Made by a program: the position numbers and the translations under genes. The notes beneath the pieces are model-generated. The model was not told the origin of the DNA, did not search any database, and saw only the letters and a list, made by a program, of their open reading frames with translations. From Desulfobacterales bacterium (GTDB lineage: Bacteria; Desulfobacterota; Desulfobacteria; Desulfobacterales; JAFDCJ01), in the NCBI GenBank assembly GCA_029932495.1, contig JAOZPY010000120.1:580-7340 (forward strand): a DNA stretch of 6,761 nucleotides, in the 5' to 3' direction. Below, one piece after another: positions 5,859 to 6,761 of the stretch. Position 1 is the first letter of the stretch. Each line of letters opens with the position of its first letter.

Positions 5859-6761
5859 CTATCCGTGCCTTTTAACCAACTCGCTCAACCCTAATTTTTC
5901 AAGGGTAGCATCCTCAGGATGGCCGCTTTGCGGATCCCAGCCCATGCAATGGCGGTATTGCTCGGCAAGGCTGTCGACATCGACGGTGACCCCGGCCAGC
6001 GGACCTTTTTCCTGGGGCGGGCGGCCGAGCATGCGATCCGGCAGTTTTATATCCGGCGCATGAATGCCTTCGCGCAGGTTGAAACACTGGCGCAGCGTCT
6101 GGATGCGCGCACCGACAGTCAACATTTCGGCAATGCTGAAATCCCAGCCGGTGGCGGCATTGAAAAACTCGACCAGGGGCAGGTTGCCGAAAAACATCAA
6201 CGGCATGAGGCACAAACCGGCGCTCGCACCGGCCTGCAGGTAACTGGAGGCCGTGGCGCTCAGCGGTCCCTTGCCGTCGTATCGGTAGCGCTCGAATTCA
6301 CCGATTTGCAGTTCGGGATAAGGAGCATAGGCACCGGGCCCGCCGTCAATGCGTGCCATGGGTGCGGCGGTATGCCGGCCGGGGGTGGGATCACAAACAA
6401 AACCGGTTCCCCGGCTGGGGAGAAAAAGCGCGTTGTGCAGCCCCGGTTCCTGGCCGCCTACGTGCATGGCATAGCGGGCAGCAGCGTCCCCTAATTTTTC
6501 AGCCGCCCGGCGCACCCCGTCGGCCAGGATATCCCCGAACCCTTCCCGGGCAATTATTTTTTCAACCATGGCCACCATGGCTTTTCCGTTGCCCCAGCTC
6601 AGAGCGATGCCGTCCATGTCCGCTATGCTGAGGATGCCGTTTTCAAAACATTCCATGGCAAAGGCCAGCGCGGTGCCGGTGGATATGGTGTCCAATCCGC
6701 TGCGGTTGCACATGTCGTTTAACTTGATGATGGTTTCAAAATCATCGCACAGGCACATGGT
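5859..6761 (-). CDS. Aldehyde:ferredoxin oxidoreductase-like protein, C-terminal part (5' partial)
   Basis: C-terminal 300 residues of a tungsten (or molybdenum) bis-pterin enzyme of the AOR family, which oxidises aldehydes to acids or runs related low-potential reactions with ferredoxin. Numbering is from the Met codon at 6758. The preceding codon is Thr and the frame stays open at the right edge, so the real start is outside; family members are about 600 residues. Visible AOR marks are NRSGLDTISTG (18-28), matching the first pterin-binding DxxGLD motif but with Asn in the first position; GGQEPGLHN (101-109); DPTPGRHT (123-130); ASAGLC (178-183), equivalent to DxxGLC, with C183 the likely fourth ligand of the [4Fe-4S] cluster; and FNLREGIHAPDIKLPDRML (226-244). 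The tail MGWDPQSGHP, then LGLSEL, is also typical. The other three cluster cysteines and the N-terminal pterin domain are off the window. It is convergent to the operon and probably unrelated to it. The aldehyde substrate cannot be assigned. Confidence 0.9.
   Translation of the reverse strand, partial: TMCLCDDFETIIKLNDMCNRSGLDTISTGTALAFAMECFENGILSIADMDGIALSWGNGKAMVAMVEKIIAREGFGDILADGVRRAAEKLGDAAARYAMHVGGQEPGLHNALFLPSRGTGFVCDPTPGRHTAAPMARIDGGPGAYAPYPELQIGEFERYRYDGKGPLSATASSYLQAGASAGLCLMPLMFFGNLPLVEFFNAATGWDFSIAEMLTVGARIQTLRQCFNLREGIHAPDIKLPDRMLGRPPQEKGPLAGVTVDVDSLAEQYRHCMGWDPQSGHPEDATLEKLGLSELVKRHG

Noticed and set aside
5919..6494. Plus-strand open frame of about 191 codons opposite the oxidoreductase
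   Set aside because: The minus strand encodes clear AOR motifs throughout this interval, and the plus-strand product has no recognisable features.

Overview
The window looks like chromosomal DNA from an anaerobic, moderately GC-rich Gram-negative bacterium. Two features suggest Desulfobacterota (the old Deltaproteobacteria): a tungsten/molybdenum-type aldehyde:ferredoxin oxidoreductase gene, and a secreted cell-wall enzyme encoded beside a nucleotide-carrier-like permease. This placement is an inference from gene content and general sequence style; there is no rRNA or other phylogenetic marker here. Coding density is very high and nothing looks mobile: I found no transposase, integrase, tRNA, rRNA or CRISPR array.

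Positions 1-5799 hold three plus-strand genes packed as one operon, with ATGA start/stop overlaps at both junctions (2813-2816 and 4387-4390). The first gene is open at the left edge. It encodes a large dikinase of the PEP-synthase/PPDK superfamily with an unusual domain order: a long helical N-terminal region, then the swivelling phosphohistidine domain, then the ATP-grasp domain at the C-terminus. This is the order of glucan water dikinases, and no PEP/pyruvate barrel is present. The second gene encodes an exported serine hydrolase of the class A beta-lactamase/penicillin-binding fold (SxxK, SxN and KSG motifs all present) with a C-terminal peptidoglycan-binding domain. The third encodes a polytopic membrane carrier of the ATP/ADP-translocase (NTT/Npt) family. 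The operon promoter and the first gene's start lie left of the window.

Positions 5800-5858 are a short convergent spacer with no recognisable strong terminator. From 5859 to the right edge, on the minus strand, lies the C-terminal half of an aldehyde:ferredoxin oxidoreductase-like protein whose start is outside the window.

The part most worth attention is the tightly coupled trio of a cytosolic dikinase with unknown acceptor, an envelope serine hydrolase and an NTT-type carrier. The coupling suggests one pathway that crosses the envelope. One possibility is release, import and phosphorylation of a wall- or polymer-derived compound, but the substrate cannot be read from the sequence and this remains a hypothesis.
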